Positions 16,853 to 26,241 are shown, numbered from the stretch's first letter. The stretch is 42,377 nucleotides of DNA from Ardenticatenaceae bacterium (GCA_020634215.1 JACKCD010000054.1:1-42377), one strand, 5' to 3'. Numbers and translations: made by a program. Notes: a model not told the origin generated them from the letters alone.

Positions 16853-17722
16853 TTATTTGGATTGTTCGGGTGTGTCGTTGGGGCGGATACGCGCCAAATC
16901 CAGCAACCGCTTGTAGATGCGGTCAAAGGCAAAGTGGGTGTCGTTGGCCCACTTGCGGCGGATGAGCGTTTCTCCAGATTGAAAATGAACGTGAATTTCT
17001 GGCCGCGCCTCATCAGGCACGCCCGGCCGCACAGGGTGGGCAATGGCGCGAAAGCTGAGTTCATCCATCATGCCAATCAATTGCACCACGTCGGTGAGGC
17101 TGCGCTGCCCTGCGTAATGTTGGGCGAACCCACCGCGTGATACTTGTTCGATGGAACAACGGCCGTTTTCTGCCATCAGCGTCAAATTGGTGCCACCCAC
17201 AAACGCATTTGGCAGGTCATGAAGGGCAATACTTGTTACACCCGATAGCTCGATTTGCTGGTGACGCAACGTGTTTAGCTCCGCTTCAATGGTGATACAA
17301 AGCTGCTCGTTATGCCCAAAACGGTCAAGCGCCATCTCTCGGTCAAAGGCCTGGGCTGCTAATTCGCGCCATTTTGGCAGCAAACCGTCGGGGATTAGCC
17401 CTTCGCCAGAGGGTTCATCGGCATCTCTGGCCGTTAGCAGGACAATGCAGTGGGCTTGGTTGGCGGCAAAAACGGCCGTTTCCAATTGTTCTTGCGCTTT
17501 CGGCAGCCAAACATAAGAGCGGCTAACGATGACAGGGATGTGATGAGGGTTGCTTGTTTGCATAACCAGCCCATTTGGCGGGTGCTTTGAGAAAAGCATC
17601 TCCCCAAATGCACCTTGCAACCCTTCAGTTTGTAGCCAGTGGGTGATGGCGGCAGAAACGGCCGTTTGGTGCTGTGGCTGGTAGCCTTGAATTGTAATAG
17701 ATAGGTGTAGGTTACTGCTCAT
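16853..17722 (-). CDS. Protein of unknown function, 289 aa
   Basis: I do not recognise the family. The protein appears soluble, with no signal or membrane segment. The N-terminal ~100 residues (HLSITIQGYQPQHQTAVSAAITHWL) alternate beta and alpha; the middle has FDREMALDRFGHNEQLC; the C-terminal part (FAFDRIYKRLLDLARIRP) is helical. Three in-gene AACGGCCGTT copies encode TAVS, TAVF and NGRC. The start ATG at 17722 has no clear ribosome site. It follows the receiver-domain gene by 66 nt on the same strand and precedes the amidohydrolase by 86 nt, so co-transcription is possible. Confidence 0.7.
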   Translation of the reverse strand: MSSNLHLSITIQGYQPQHQTAVSAAITHWLQTEGLQGAFGEMLFSKHPPNGLVMQTSNPHHIPVIVSRSYVWLPKAQEQLETAVFAANQAHCIVLLTARDADEPSGEGLIPDGLLPKWRELAAQAFDREMALDRFGHNEQLCITIEAELNTLRHQQIELSGVTSIALHDLPNAFVGGTNLTLMAENGRCSIEQVSRGGFAQHYAGQRSLTDVVQLIGMMDELSFRAIAHPVRPGVPDEARPEIHVHFQSGETLIRRKWANDTHFAFDRIYKRLLDLARIRPNDTPEQSK

Positions 17723-17788
17723 AGATACGCCAGGAGCAACAATGAGGACAAGACAATGGGTGATTGGGGCTTTGCCGTTAAGAGGAAA

Positions 17789-18166
17789 TTATGAAAAAGG
17801 TTCTAGTAGCTCCCGTACCGCACTGACCAAAGCGTTGATTGAAACGGGCTTGAACATCAGCTTATTAACGGCCGTATACACACTTTCAAAATCATCATCC
17901 AAAAAGACATCGGCCGTTGCCACAATCACCCGCGTGTTCTGCTGTTTTGGATTTTGCGCCATTTGCTCCAAAATTGTTTGTCCGTTGACATAAGGCAAAT
18001 GCAAATCAAGCAGCAGCAAATCGGGTGCCGTCGCCAAAAGATAGTCGCTTGCCTCTTGCCCATCGTGCAGAACATGGGTTTGCAGGCCAACCATTTGGCT
18101 TAACACCAAGTCAAAAGTTTCTGCCAAGTCCTTGTTATCTTCAACAATTAAAGCCGTTTTCGGCAT
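17789..18166 (-). CDS. Single-domain response regulator (CheY-like receiver)
   Basis: Stand-alone receiver domain of 125 aa with no output domain. The acidic pocket is E9/D10 (IVEDN), the phosphoacceptor is D54 in LLLDLHLP, and the conserved Thr (VATAD) and Lys (MFKPVS) follow in order. It probably takes phosphate from the sensor kinase encoded 24 nt upstream and acts by protein contact or as a phosphorelay intermediate. AGGAA sits 6 nt before the ATG. Confidence 0.93.
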   Translation of the reverse strand: MPKTALIVEDNKDLAETFDLVLSQMVGLQTHVLHDGQEASDYLLATAPDLLLLDLHLPYVNGQTILEQMAQNPKQQNTRVIVATADVFLDDDFESVYTAVNKLMFKPVSINALVSAVRELLEPFS

Positions 18167-18190
18167 GATTGATTCCTGCTACAAGTAAAA

Positions 18191-19669
18191 TCAGATAGCC
18201 TGATCCACCACTGGATGATAGCTGTCTGGTTGTGTTTGGGGCAATGCTACCATAAACTGGCTGCCTTTGTCAGGTTCCGTTTCAACAGAGAGCGTGCCTT
18301 TCATCATGTCGGTAAATTGTTGCACCAGGGTCAGCCCCAGCCCTGTTCCCTCATATTTCCGTGTGATGCTGTTATCAAGCTGCACAAACGGCTCAAACAG
18401 TTTGTTAATGTCATCGGGGGCAATACCGATACCGGTATCCCAAACGGAAAAAACGATGGTATCACCCTTTGCTTGAACATCCAAACCCACCCGCCCCTGA
18501 TCGTGGGTGAATTTAATGGCGTTGGTTAATAAATTAATCAGAATTTGCTTGAGACGTTTTTCATCGGCCTCAATGAACTGAACTGTGCCGTCCAGGCAAA
18601 ACTCAATTTGAATCTGCTTGCTTTGTGCCAACGGGTCAACCAATGTCAGCATGGAGCGACACAATTTGGCAACGTCTACCGTCGTGTAGTTCAGCTCAAC
18701 CCGACCAGACTGAATTTTTGCCACATCAAGAATGTCATTGATGAGCTTAAGTAAATGCTGGCCGTTTTCTTCAATTGCGGCCAGATTCTCGTGCTGTTTC
18801 TCATTTAGAGCGCCAAAATATTCCAGTTGCAACGCTTCGGCACGGATGAGGATGACGGAGAGGGGGGTTCGCAATTCATGGCTCATTTTAGCCAGAAATT
18901 CATCTTTTACTTTGAGCAGTTCTTGAAGCTGGGTGTTGGCTTGCTGAATTTCGGCCGTTCGCTGTTTTACCCGTGCTGCCAGCATTCCTCGTTCTTCTTC
19001 AAGTGCTTCCTCAGCCTGGACACGTTCCAGCACTTCTTTTTGTAACTGTTCGTTGGTGTGAAGTAGCTCCTTTGTGCGTGCTTCAACCCGCTGATCAAGC
19101 GCAACATTTGTGGCTTTTAGCTCTGTCACCGCTTGTTCCAGACTGCGCGTTGTGAGCCAGGAGATGAGGGCAACGGCCATATAAATCACAATGCCAATTG
19201 CATTGGGCGTGTAAGCCAATGAGAAGGCTGTGATGAGAGACAGGATGCTAATGATGCCAGCCATGACAAAACTGGCACGGGGATCCAAGATAAGGCTTGC
19301 CATGAGGATGGGGATGACGAGAGCAATCATGTTCCGTCCCCAAATGCTTTCGTAGGGCGCATCCCCGTAAAAAAGCCCGGCTGTTACAACGATCAGAAAT
19401 AAAACGGCCGCTAATTGGCTTGACCAATATTTGTTTGTCAGGTAAATAAAAATGCTGCTGCCCAAGAAAAAGGCGGTGACATAGGTTGTTAGCCTGACTT
19501 CTTGCGTATTGAATGTTTGCGTTTCGGCTCCCACAAAATTAATGACAACAATAACAATGGTTAGCAGCGTTAGGCCAAGTAACAAGATATTGAGTATCTT
19601 GGCACGGCGTGTTTGTGTTAGATCGGCAGAAGGTACCTCTAGAATTTTCTGCAGTCGTGCAAATTTCAT
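18191..19669 (-). CDS. Membrane sensor histidine kinase
   Basis: Two-component sensor of 492 aa. About five to six hydrophobic helices fill residues 25-175 (no large extracellular loop, so it may sense within the membrane). A long coiled coil follows at ~180-255 (LEQAVTELKATNVALDQRV onward). The H-box FLAKMSHELRTPL puts the phosphorylated His near residue 264. The N-box is LINLLTNAIKF, the G1 box VWDTGIGIA and the G2 box GTGLGLTLVQQF. The ATG at 19669 is used; a TTG at 19684 is an alternative, and neither has a clear ribosome site. The receiver gene follows in the same operon, and the Rv3378c-like gene lies 56 nt upstream. No exact AACGGCCGTT copy is in this gene, only degenerate ones. Confidence 0.93.
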   Translation of the reverse strand: MKFARLQKILEVPSADLTQTRRAKILNILLLGLTLLTIVIVVINFVGAETQTFNTQEVRLTTYVTAFFLGSSIFIYLTNKYWSSQLAAVLFLIVVTAGLFYGDAPYESIWGRNMIALVIPILMASLILDPRASFVMAGIISILSLITAFSLAYTPNAIGIVIYMAVALISWLTTRSLEQAVTELKATNVALDQRVEARTKELLHTNEQLQKEVLERVQAEEALEEERGMLAARVKQRTAEIQQANTQLQELLKVKDEFLAKMSHELRTPLSVILIRAEALQLEYFGALNEKQHENLAAIEENGQHLLKLINDILDVAKIQSGRVELNYTTVDVAKLCRSMLTLVDPLAQSKQIQIEFCLDGTVQFIEADEKRLKQILINLLTNAIKFTHDQGRVGLDVQAKGDTIVFSVWDTGIGIAPDDINKLFEPFVQLDNSITRKYEGTGLGLTLVQQFTDMMKGTLSVETEPDKGSQFMVALPQTQPDSYHPVVDQAI

Positions 19670-19725
19670 AGCTGTTGGTAACAAGACAAAAATTTGGTAC
19701 CGTGCTTGGTACGATGCTAACCAGT

Positions 19726-20739
19726 TTAGGCAGTAATTGTTTTGTCAAAGGCAAAGAAGCTTGCCTTGAGGGAATTATGCCACATTTTTCGTAATAAATC
19801 AGCCCGTCTTGAGGTAACCAATTGTGTTTGTACTAACGTTGGTTGTGGTAATTCAACTTGTGGCAGGGGGTGCCACACGTCCCACTCTGTGTTACGAATG
19901 CCTACACCAAGCGTGTGGTGTTGGTTTGCCAGGTAGAATTGGCGCATTTCGGCTTCTTGCTGAGGGGTTACAGAGACATGGTCTCTATGCTCGCGGCGGT
20001 TGATGATGTGGTCATATAAAATGTCGCGTAGCTGTTGCTGGTTGAAGTAGGGTGAGGGGGCTACAGTGAAGTAGAGGCTTTCTCGCCCAGATGAGATGAG
20101 AGGCATGTCAATGGCTTGAGTTTTGGAGGAGCCGATGTAGAGATCGAGCGCGGCAATGTCGTCACCGTAATATTTTTTGATGAGATCAGCCTTGGTGGGT
20201 GCCTGCCCGTGTTCCTGAAAGTGCTGTATGGTCAGGTTGGTGATGGTTTCGGTGGCATCGTGGGCACAGATGCCCCAAAAGATGCGCCGGGTGGTGGGTG
20301 TTTGGTTGAGGGTGGCAAGGTGTTGGGAGAGATTAACGGCCGTTTCCTCCTCCAAATAACTTTCATAATCCCCATAAATTCGCACCCCCACGTTATACTG
20401 CTCATAAAACTGCAAAAATCTCGGGTCAGCCACCAACAGCATTAGCGCTTGCGTCGCCATTTGCCGGTACGCATCATCCCGTTTATTTAGCACGTGGGGG
20501 CTAATCACTGGCAGAACAAGCGTGTTAATGCCGTGGTCAAAAAGCATCTGGCAGACCTCGATAACTCGAGTAGACAATGCCTGAATGTAAGCACGGAGGT
20601 CATGCTTCTGTGTTGGGTATTCAAACTTAAACCACCGGCGCGTGCCGTTAAAGGTAAAACCACACACTTGGATGCCATGGTCTTGCACAATCTGAGTTAC
20701 CTTTGTACTGTTTAATGTTTGGAATTCTGTAATGTTCAT
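19726..20739 (-). CDS. Tuberculosinol/kolavelol synthase-like (Rv3378c family) cis-prenyltransferase-fold enzyme
   Basis: 337-aa homologue of M. tuberculosis Rv3378c, the cis-prenyltransferase-fold enzyme that converts tuberculosinyl diphosphate to tuberculosinol or attaches it to adenosine. Compared from memory, shared blocks in order are FxFxGTRRWF (residues 28-37), MLFDHGINTL, VRIYGDY, DLYIG, the long PLISSGRESLYFTVAPSPYF and ILYDHI. Rv3378c is about 296 aa; this protein has a longer C-terminal tail. Herpetosiphon (Chloroflexota) has a related enzyme in an O-methylkolavelol cluster. The catalytic Asp34 of Rv3378c (FDGTRRW) is replaced by Asn31 here, while both following arginines are kept. 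No class II diterpene cyclase is in the window. GAGGGA precedes the ATG at 8-nt spacing. It heads a reverse-strand run with a sensor kinase and receiver gene. Confidence 0.85.
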   Translation of the reverse strand: MNITEFQTLNSTKVTQIVQDHGIQVCGFTFNGTRRWFKFEYPTQKHDLRAYIQALSTRVIEVCQMLFDHGINTLVLPVISPHVLNKRDDAYRQMATQALMLLVADPRFLQFYEQYNVGVRIYGDYESYLEEETAVNLSQHLATLNQTPTTRRIFWGICAHDATETITNLTIQHFQEHGQAPTKADLIKKYYGDDIAALDLYIGSSKTQAIDMPLISSGRESLYFTVAPSPYFNQQQLRDILYDHIINRREHRDHVSVTPQQEAEMRQFYLANQHHTLGVGIRNTEWDVWHPLPQVELPQPTLVQTQLVTSRRADLLRKMWHNSLKASFFAFDKTITA

Positions 20740-20957
20740 GTTCTAGTCCCTCTGCATTCTTCTAATCTATTCATGCACCTACTACTTTGGTACTGTTTAT
20801 AACAAGCGAATGTTACAGAGGACGTTAAAAGGGGATTTTTGTTTAGAAATATTTAGATTTTCTGACAGTTCAGGCGTTTGCCGGAAACGGGTGGGGAAGA
20901 AGATGCCCCGGTGTGTTTTTCCAATTGTCAGCTACACCGGTATTAAACCCCAGCCAG

Positions 20958-22202
20958 TTAGCGAGACGGCGATAGCCGAGAACGGCCGCGAAAAGTGAGC
21001 GAGATGGCAAAACCCAGGAACATCAGAACTGCCGACAGCCACCAAACGGACTGCGGGCTGATGGACTCGAAAGCGAGGGCTACCCAAACAGGCCCCAGCA
21101 GATCGGCTCCACTCAGCGTAGATTGGTATAGCCCAAACAGTTGCCCACGAATGTTGTCATCAGTCCGGGAGACAATAGCCTGTAAATTTGGTTCCAGCAG
21201 GCCATAGACAAACACAAACGGAATAGCCAGCAGCAAGAAAAGTGTGCGGTTTGTAACAAATGGGATGGCTGCAAAGGTAGCGACCATGCTGATCTGACTG
21301 AATTGTACGACAGCCGTCTCGCCATATTTTTTGACCAGCGGCTTAATGAGAAAAATTTGGGTAACGGCCAGCGTTATGCCAATGAGGGTGAAGGCGAGAC
21401 CGGCAAAACGGCTGGCCGCAGACAAATCGGCTGCGTCCGTAAAAAAGATGGCGTTGATATAGAGGACAAAAATGGCTGAGATGGCGGAAAAGCAGAGGGT
21501 TGCCAGAAACCCCATCGCGGTTATGCGGACAAAAATGGTTTGCTGGAAGATGTGGGGCAGCGAGAGTTTGGCTGTTGTGGTGGCTTGTTTGTGTGCTGCT
21601 GTTCTTGGTTGCAATGATTCCTGCAAGATGAGCGTGCTGCCTACAAGGGCGGCAAAAGTGAGGGTGCCTGCCGCCACGAAGGGAGCCAGTAGCCCAAACT
21701 GGGCGGAGAGCAGCCCGCCGGTGATGGGGCCAAAGATAAACCCGATGCCAAGTGTGGCTGACATCCAGCCCAAGACCTGAGAACGGCCGTTTTCCGGCAC
21801 AACATCAGCCACATACGCCTTGGCAGCGGTGCTGCTGCCGGCCGTCACCCCATCCAACAGCCGCGCCGCATACAAAATAAGTAGCCCACTGTTTAGCCCC
21901 AAGATGGGGGGAAGGGTGCGGCCGGCCGGATGCGCCACCACAAACAGCGTAAAGGCGATGACCGTTCCCGTTTGGCTGAGGAGCAAAATCGGCCGGCGGC
22001 CGCGACGGTCAGAACTGCGGCCAAGGATGGGGGCGGCAACCAGCTTGGCCCCGTAGTAGCACGTTTCCAGCAGTAATGCCTGAAACACCGAGGCCCCAAA
22101 CTGGCTCACCGCCACCAGCGGCAAAATGGGCAACACCAGCGTGGCCGCCAGTGAATTTGTCAACAGCAGGGCAATAACCGGGAAGATGCGCTTTTGGTTC
22201 AT
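20958..22202 (-). CDS. MFS transporter (TetA-like drug/H+ antiporter type)
   Basis: Twelve-helix permease of 414 aa. The signature after TM2 is GRSSDRRGRRPILL, and TM5 has the antiporter-like ATLGIGFIFGPITGGLLS; both are typical of drug:H+ antiporters such as TetA. Substrate unknown. The ATG at 22202 is chosen because NQKRIFPVIALLL begins the first helix; the frame extends upstream to 22301, but those codons run through a dispersed palindromic repeat (MDTRLRGYD is a repeat-encoded peptide). No strong ribosome site was seen. The gap to the next reverse-strand gene (Rv3378c-like) is 218 nt, so export of that gene's product is conceivable but unsupported. Confidence 0.88.
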   Translation of the reverse strand: MNQKRIFPVIALLLTNSLAATLVLPILPLVAVSQFGASVFQALLLETCYYGAKLVAAPILGRSSDRRGRRPILLLSQTGTVIAFTLFVVAHPAGRTLPPILGLNSGLLILYAARLLDGVTAGSSTAAKAYVADVVPENGRSQVLGWMSATLGIGFIFGPITGGLLSAQFGLLAPFVAAGTLTFAALVGSTLILQESLQPRTAAHKQATTTAKLSLPHIFQQTIFVRITAMGFLATLCFSAISAIFVLYINAIFFTDAADLSAASRFAGLAFTLIGITLAVTQIFLIKPLVKKYGETAVVQFSQISMVATFAAIPFVTNRTLFLLLAIPFVFVYGLLEPNLQAIVSRTDDNIRGQLFGLYQSTLSGADLLGPVWVALAFESISPQSVWWLSAVLMFLGFAISLTFRGRSRLSPSR

Positions 22203-22277
22203 GTTGGGGCTGGGCCGGCCGCTGCCTGAAGAATTACCGTAGAGGCGATGACCCAAAGCATTGCCCAACAGAATGTC

Positions 22278-22297
22278 ATACCCGCGCAAGCGGGTAT
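22278..22297. repeat. REP-like dispersed palindrome
   Basis: ATACCCGC (22278-22285) and GCGGGTAT (22290-22297) pair around GCAA. With the neighbouring GTCAT on one side and the GGATTCCTGCATT stretch at 22315-22327 on the other, it matches the pattern of the common bacterial repeat GTCATTCCCGC...GCGGGAATCCA, whose translations read like LDSRLRGND or WIPACAGMT. It lies between the M81 peptidase stop and the MFS start. Confidence 0.7.
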
Positions 22298-22361
22298 CCA
22301 TACGCTATCAAACTGGATTCCTGCATTGGCAAGAAAGGCATTTATCTCCTGACGCTGCGTC

Positions 22362-23831
22362 TTAATCCGCAAAAGGGTCGTCGAGCCAGGGGAATTTGCG
22401 TTTGTCCACTCGCGCAAACGGAATTTCGGCAAAGCGGGGCGCAATGGCTCCCGGAGCCGACATGTAGATAATTTCGGAGGCGATGGGTTCAAAGCCAGCA
22501 TAAAAATGTTGCGTTGATTTAACGATTAACAGCCGCTTTTGGGTCGGATCAATTCCGGCGTTGCTAAAGGCGGTGGGGCCAAACACCTGCGACCGCCGAC
22601 TGTTGACCACAATGTCAATGCCCTGACAATGCAGTGCCACGCTGTCGCCAAGTGGAATGACCAGCGGCGGGTTGTTGCCTTGCGGCCAAGTTTGCACCAT
22701 TTCTGTGACAATCTTCGTTACAGTGACGCGCAAATCGAGTGGATCGCCCGACATTGGCCCCATTTTGCCCCCCAGGCGCACATCCAGCGTGGCTCCTTCA
22801 CCGGTGGCAATGGCAACCTGCACGGCAATGGGATCCCAAAGCAGCGCAACGGCCGTTTTTTCCACCCCACGCCGCAGCAGTTCACGCAGCACAAACGTTG
22901 AATCACTGGGCGCGCCACCCCCGGCGTTGTCCGCCTGGTCGGCAATCACCACCGGCCCATTGGGGTTCGCCAATGCCTTATCCAACGCCTCATTCATTGG
23001 CAGCGAGTTAAAAAGCAGGGCGTGGCGCAAGCTAAAAAATTTGCGCCCAAATTCCTCCGCCACCTGCTGCGCCAGCACCGGGTCATTATCGGTAATTGCC
23101 AGCATTTTTACCCCAGCGGAAGGCACATCGGCCCAGGGGAAGGTGTGGAACAGCGAGAGCGAGAGAACGCCGTCGTGTCCCTCGCGGGCGGTCATCTCGT
23201 CTACAAAGCGGCGCATGGGCTGATGGGGGGTGAGGTACATGCCCAACATGCGGCAGTCAAAGCAGGCCATCGTCGGCTTGATTTTGCCTGCGTGTGCGTC
23301 GGCCATCAGGTTGAACAAATCCACAGCGCGGTCGGCAATGTCGGTGTGGGGGTACTCTTTATAGAGAACGATGGCATCCGCTTGTTCCATCAGTTGGTCT
23401 GTCAGGTCGCTGTGCAGGTCAAATTCGGCCCCGATGAGGACTTGGGGGCCAACGATGTGGCGGACACGATCAACCATGTCGGTTTCGCAGTCATCATAGC
23501 CATCGGCAATCATGGAGCCGTGGAGGGAAAGCAGCACGATGTCTACGGGCATGGCGGCCTGCAAATCAGCCAGCATTTCATCACGCAGGGCTTCATAGAC
23601 GGGGCGGGGAGTGATGCCGGCCGGTTGGGCAAAGGCAAACAGCCCCATGCTAAACGACCAGCCGCGCTTTTGGCACTCCTGGTACCATACGTCAATGGCG
23701 TTGCCATAGTCGCTGCCCTGGCGATTGACAATGGGGTCAGATGGCCGCCGCACGATGTAGTCGGCGAGGCCGGTGGGGAAAGGGGCGAAAGTATTGGTTT
23801 CGGTCATCAGACCGCAGGCAAAAACGTGCAT
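22362..23831 (-). CDS. M81 family metallopeptidase (MlrC-like)
   Basis: Protein of 489 aa in the MlrC/M81 family. MlrC finishes breakdown of the cyclic peptide microcystin, but most relatives occur in organisms that do not degrade it and may cleave small peptides or other amide bonds. Family features are the N-terminal TETNTFAPFPTGLADY, LLSLHGSM, the metal-type GAEFDLHSDLT and a second domain with VVIADQADNAGGGAPSDST. AAGGAAA precedes the ATG at 23831 with good spacing. It is divergent from the broken DMT permease gene, with 98 nt between them. Confidence 0.88.
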   Translation of the reverse strand: MHVFACGLMTETNTFAPFPTGLADYIVRRPSDPIVNRQGSDYGNAIDVWYQECQKRGWSFSMGLFAFAQPAGITPRPVYEALRDEMLADLQAAMPVDIVLLSLHGSMIADGYDDCETDMVDRVRHIVGPQVLIGAEFDLHSDLTDQLMEQADAIVLYKEYPHTDIADRAVDLFNLMADAHAGKIKPTMACFDCRMLGMYLTPHQPMRRFVDEMTAREGHDGVLSLSLFHTFPWADVPSAGVKMLAITDNDPVLAQQVAEEFGRKFFSLRHALLFNSLPMNEALDKALANPNGPVVIADQADNAGGGAPSDSTFVLRELLRRGVEKTAVALLWDPIAVQVAIATGEGATLDVRLGGKMGPMSGDPLDLRVTVTKIVTEMVQTWPQGNNPPLVIPLGDSVALHCQGIDIVVNSRRSQVFGPTAFSNAGIDPTQKRLLIVKSTQHFYAGFEPIASEIIYMSAPGAIAPRFAEIPFARVDKRKFPWLDDPFAD

Positions 23832-23852
23832 GGTGGTTTCCTTTTAAGAATG

Positions 23853-23880
23853 GGACGCAGATAGGCCTGATTTTCCTGAT
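23853..23880. repeat. Dispersed intergenic repeat, copy 1
   Basis: GGACGCAGAT, three variable bases, then CCTGATTTTCCTGAT. The same 28-nt element recurs at 39839-39866 with only the three central bases changed. Here it lies upstream of the divergent M81 and DMT genes and lacks the inverted arm present in copy 2. Confidence 0.75.
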
Positions 23881-23916
23881 TAATAAGTTTGATGCAACAA
23901 ATAAGAAATGGCAGGA

Positions 23917-23922
23917 TATAAT
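23917..23922 (+). promoter_or_regulatory. Perfect -10 box close to a start codon
   Basis: TATAAT ends 7 nt before the ATG at 23930, so transcription starting there would give a leaderless mRNA. There is no good -35 at 16-18 nt (TTGATG lies 22 nt away), and no Shine-Dalgarno sequence stands before the ATG. Confidence 0.4.
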
Positions 23923-23929
23923 CTCACCT

Positions 23930-24814
23930 ATGCAAAACCAACCTGTAGCTCCCACAACTTCCCTTTCCCAGCAGACATGGGCGGTGCTTGCCGCTATGCT
24001 GCTCATTGATAGCTTTCACCTGATCTTCGGCCGTTTGCTGGCTACCTATTTGTCCCCTTTTGTCTCCAGCTTTTTTGTCCTCGGCATTGCTACCGTTGAA
24101 ATCACCCTCTTTCTGGGGCTGCGCCGTGCCATCAACTGGCAGGTGCTGCGGCAGCATCTGTGGTTTTTTCTCACGATTGGCTTTTTGGTGGCGGCGGCAA
24201 CGGTGTTCAGCTATACGGCCGTTTCTCTTATTGACGCTGGCACCGCCTCACTGCTAGGGCGAGTTGCCACCGTCATCACCCTGGCACTCAGCTACTTTTG
24301 GCTGCGCGAATCGCTGACGCGACAGGAATTGCTGGGAGCAGCACTGTGTATCATCGGCGCGTTTACCATCAGCTTCCAGCCGGGTGACGTGTTCCGGCTG
24401 GGGTCGCTGTTTGTCTGGCGGGGGGTCACGTGCTACTTGCTCCACATCGCCGTCGTCAAGCGATATGGCGATAACATTGAGTTTGCCAACTCTTTGTACC
24501 GGGCGGGGCAACGGCCGTTTTTTCGCCATCTTTATGTTTGCCAGCGGCAAGGCCAATCTGCCTCCCTCGTTGCCCGTCTTCTTGCTGTTGCTGCTTGTCG
24601 GCACGGTAGACGTGGTGGTTAGCCGCATTCTCTATTACTGGGCTTGCGCCAAATGCGGTCGGCATCCACACCATCGTTCTGACGATCCCCGTGCTGACTA
24701 TTCTCTGGTCGGTGCTTGTTTGGCGAACGGCCGTCTTTGCAAGGTCTCATTGGTGGGGCGCTGGTGCTGCGGCATCCTCATCGTCGCCATTGCCCAGCAG
24801 CGGGGCGAGCGTAG
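23930..24814 (+). pseudogene. EamA/DMT family permease, several frameshifts
   Basis: The first ~190 residues are an intact EamA half and the start of the second (ending VVKRYGDNIEFANSLYRAG). From 24.5 kb on the frame changes at about 24503-24509, 24648, 24740 and 24772. Joined across frames it reads NGRFFAIFMFASGKANLPP, then VDVVVSRILYYWA, VLTILWSVLVWRTAVF and GILIVAIAQQR, i.e. a normal permease end. The indels add up to a whole number of codons, so total length stays normal. The end is set at a TAG (24812-24814) in the original frame, tentatively. Decay or local sequence error are both possible; see the indel cluster finding. Confidence 0.75.
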
Positions 24815-24830
24815 CTGTGGGGCAACGATC

Positions 24831-26213
24831 ATTGCCGCCGACCAGCGGCCGTCGCAATCCATTTTGTGGCAAATTCAGCGGCGGTATTTGTGCAAAACGG
24901 GCTGAAGGCGTGGCAAGAGGATGTGGTTCCCCACGCCATTAGCTGCAGCCCCGTCATGGCCCGCGCCTACAGCGACATCGTGTTTGGCTATTTGCGCGAC
25001 TGCTGGGCGGCGGTGCAGGCGGGCGACTCCACGCTTGACCCCACGCAGCCGATTTATATTGTGGAATTGGGGGCTGGCTCCGGCCGGCTGCTGTACCACT
25101 TCCTCCACGATTTTTACCCCCGTTTGCGCCAAGCCCCCTTTGCCGATTGGCCCATCAAATGCGTGTTAACCGATTTTGTCCCCAGCATCATCGAATTTTG
25201 GCAAGCACACCCCAAGCTAAAGCCGTGGGTAGAAGCAGGTCTGCTCGATTTTGCCCTGTTTGACGTGGCCGACATGCGGCCACCGTTGCTTATCAATGCC
25301 CAGCAAACGCTGGTTCCGGCTGCACAGCCCAATCCGTTGATTGTGTTTGCCAACTACTTTTTTGACTCCATTCCGCAGGATAGCTTTGTGATTGAAGAGG
25401 GGCAGCTTTGCCACAATTTGCTGACGGTTCTCAGCAGCCGACCGGAGCCTGACCTGGCTGACCCAACGCTTTGGGATCGGTTGTCGCTGGCGTATGAGCC
25501 GATTCCGCTGTTTGATGCGCCGTATAACAACGACATCTACAACGACATTTTGGCCGAGTATGAGGCTGTTTTGCCAGACACGCGGCTGACGTTTCCCAAT
25601 GTGGGGTTGGATTGTGTGCGCTTTTGGCAGGGGGATGAGGTGGAGGAAAACGGCCGTTTGCTCCTCCTCAGCAGCGACCGCGGCCACACCCTGCCCGAAA
25701 GCCTGATCAGTGACGACGACCCGCTGCCCAACCTGCACGGCAGCTTCTCGCTCATGGTCAACTACCACGCCATCGGCCAATATGCGGCTCGCTGCGGGGG
25801 TCAGATGCTTCACGCCCCTCATTATCAGGACAATTTGCAGACGGTGGCCTGCTTGGTGGGCGAAATTCCGGCTGGCGGGCAAGAAACTAGTCGTGCCTTT
25901 GCCGCCGCTATCACCAACGGCGGCCCCGATGACTTTTTTGCCCTGAAAACGGCTTTGGAACCCCACCTGCGCACTTTCACTTTACCCCAACTATTAAGCT
26001 GGCTCCGCCTCAGCCGCTGGGATGCCGACCTTTTTCGTGATTGTTACCACCCTTGCTGCCCAACTAGCTGACGAACCAGCCTGGCACGACGACGTGGCCG
26101 CAATTCTGTACCAAATTTGGGCGCACTACCTGCCCTTGCGCTCCGATGATGATCTGGCGATAAAGCTGAATCAGTTATTGACTATTATGGGGGCGTTTGG
26201 CGGCTGTTTCTGA
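24831..26213 (+). pseudogene. MidA/NDUFAF7-like SAM-dependent methyltransferase, two frameshifts
   Basis: Class I SAM methyltransferase (PF02636 type). The core frame starts in QNGLKAWQEDVVPHAISCSP and carries the SAM motif VELGAGSGRLLYHFL and then ANYFFDSIPQDSF, where related proteins have N-E-hhDA-h-P. Mitochondrial NDUFAF7 dimethylates an arginine of complex I, but bacterial targets are unknown. At the 5' end ADQRPSQSILWQIQRRY lies in another frame and joins at about 24890; the true start is unclear and no ATG fits. At the 3' end the frame shifts at about 26047 and continues TLAAQLADEPAWHDDVAAIL to the stop at 26213, whose TGA overlaps a heptamer repeat. Apart from these shifts the ~380-codon middle is clean. 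Confidence 0.75.
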
Positions 26214-26241
26214 CGACGGACGACGGACGACCGACGACGGA
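26212..26241. repeat. Heptamer repeat at methyltransferase stop codon
   Basis: Four 7-nt units, GACGACG, GACGACG, GACGACC, GACGACG, begin within the TGA stop codon of the methyltransferase gene. An intergenic AACGGCCGTT follows near 26256-26265. Confidence 0.8.

Noticed and set aside
19726..20739. Ordinary undecaprenyl diphosphate synthase (uppS).
   Set aside because: It lacks the MDGNGRWA motif; GTRRWF and SSGRESLYFTVAPS are specific to the Rv3378c branch.
22203..22301. N-terminal extension of the MFS protein beginning MDTRLRGYD.
   Set aside because: The peptide is encoded by a dispersed palindromic repeat and is not part of the MFS fold.
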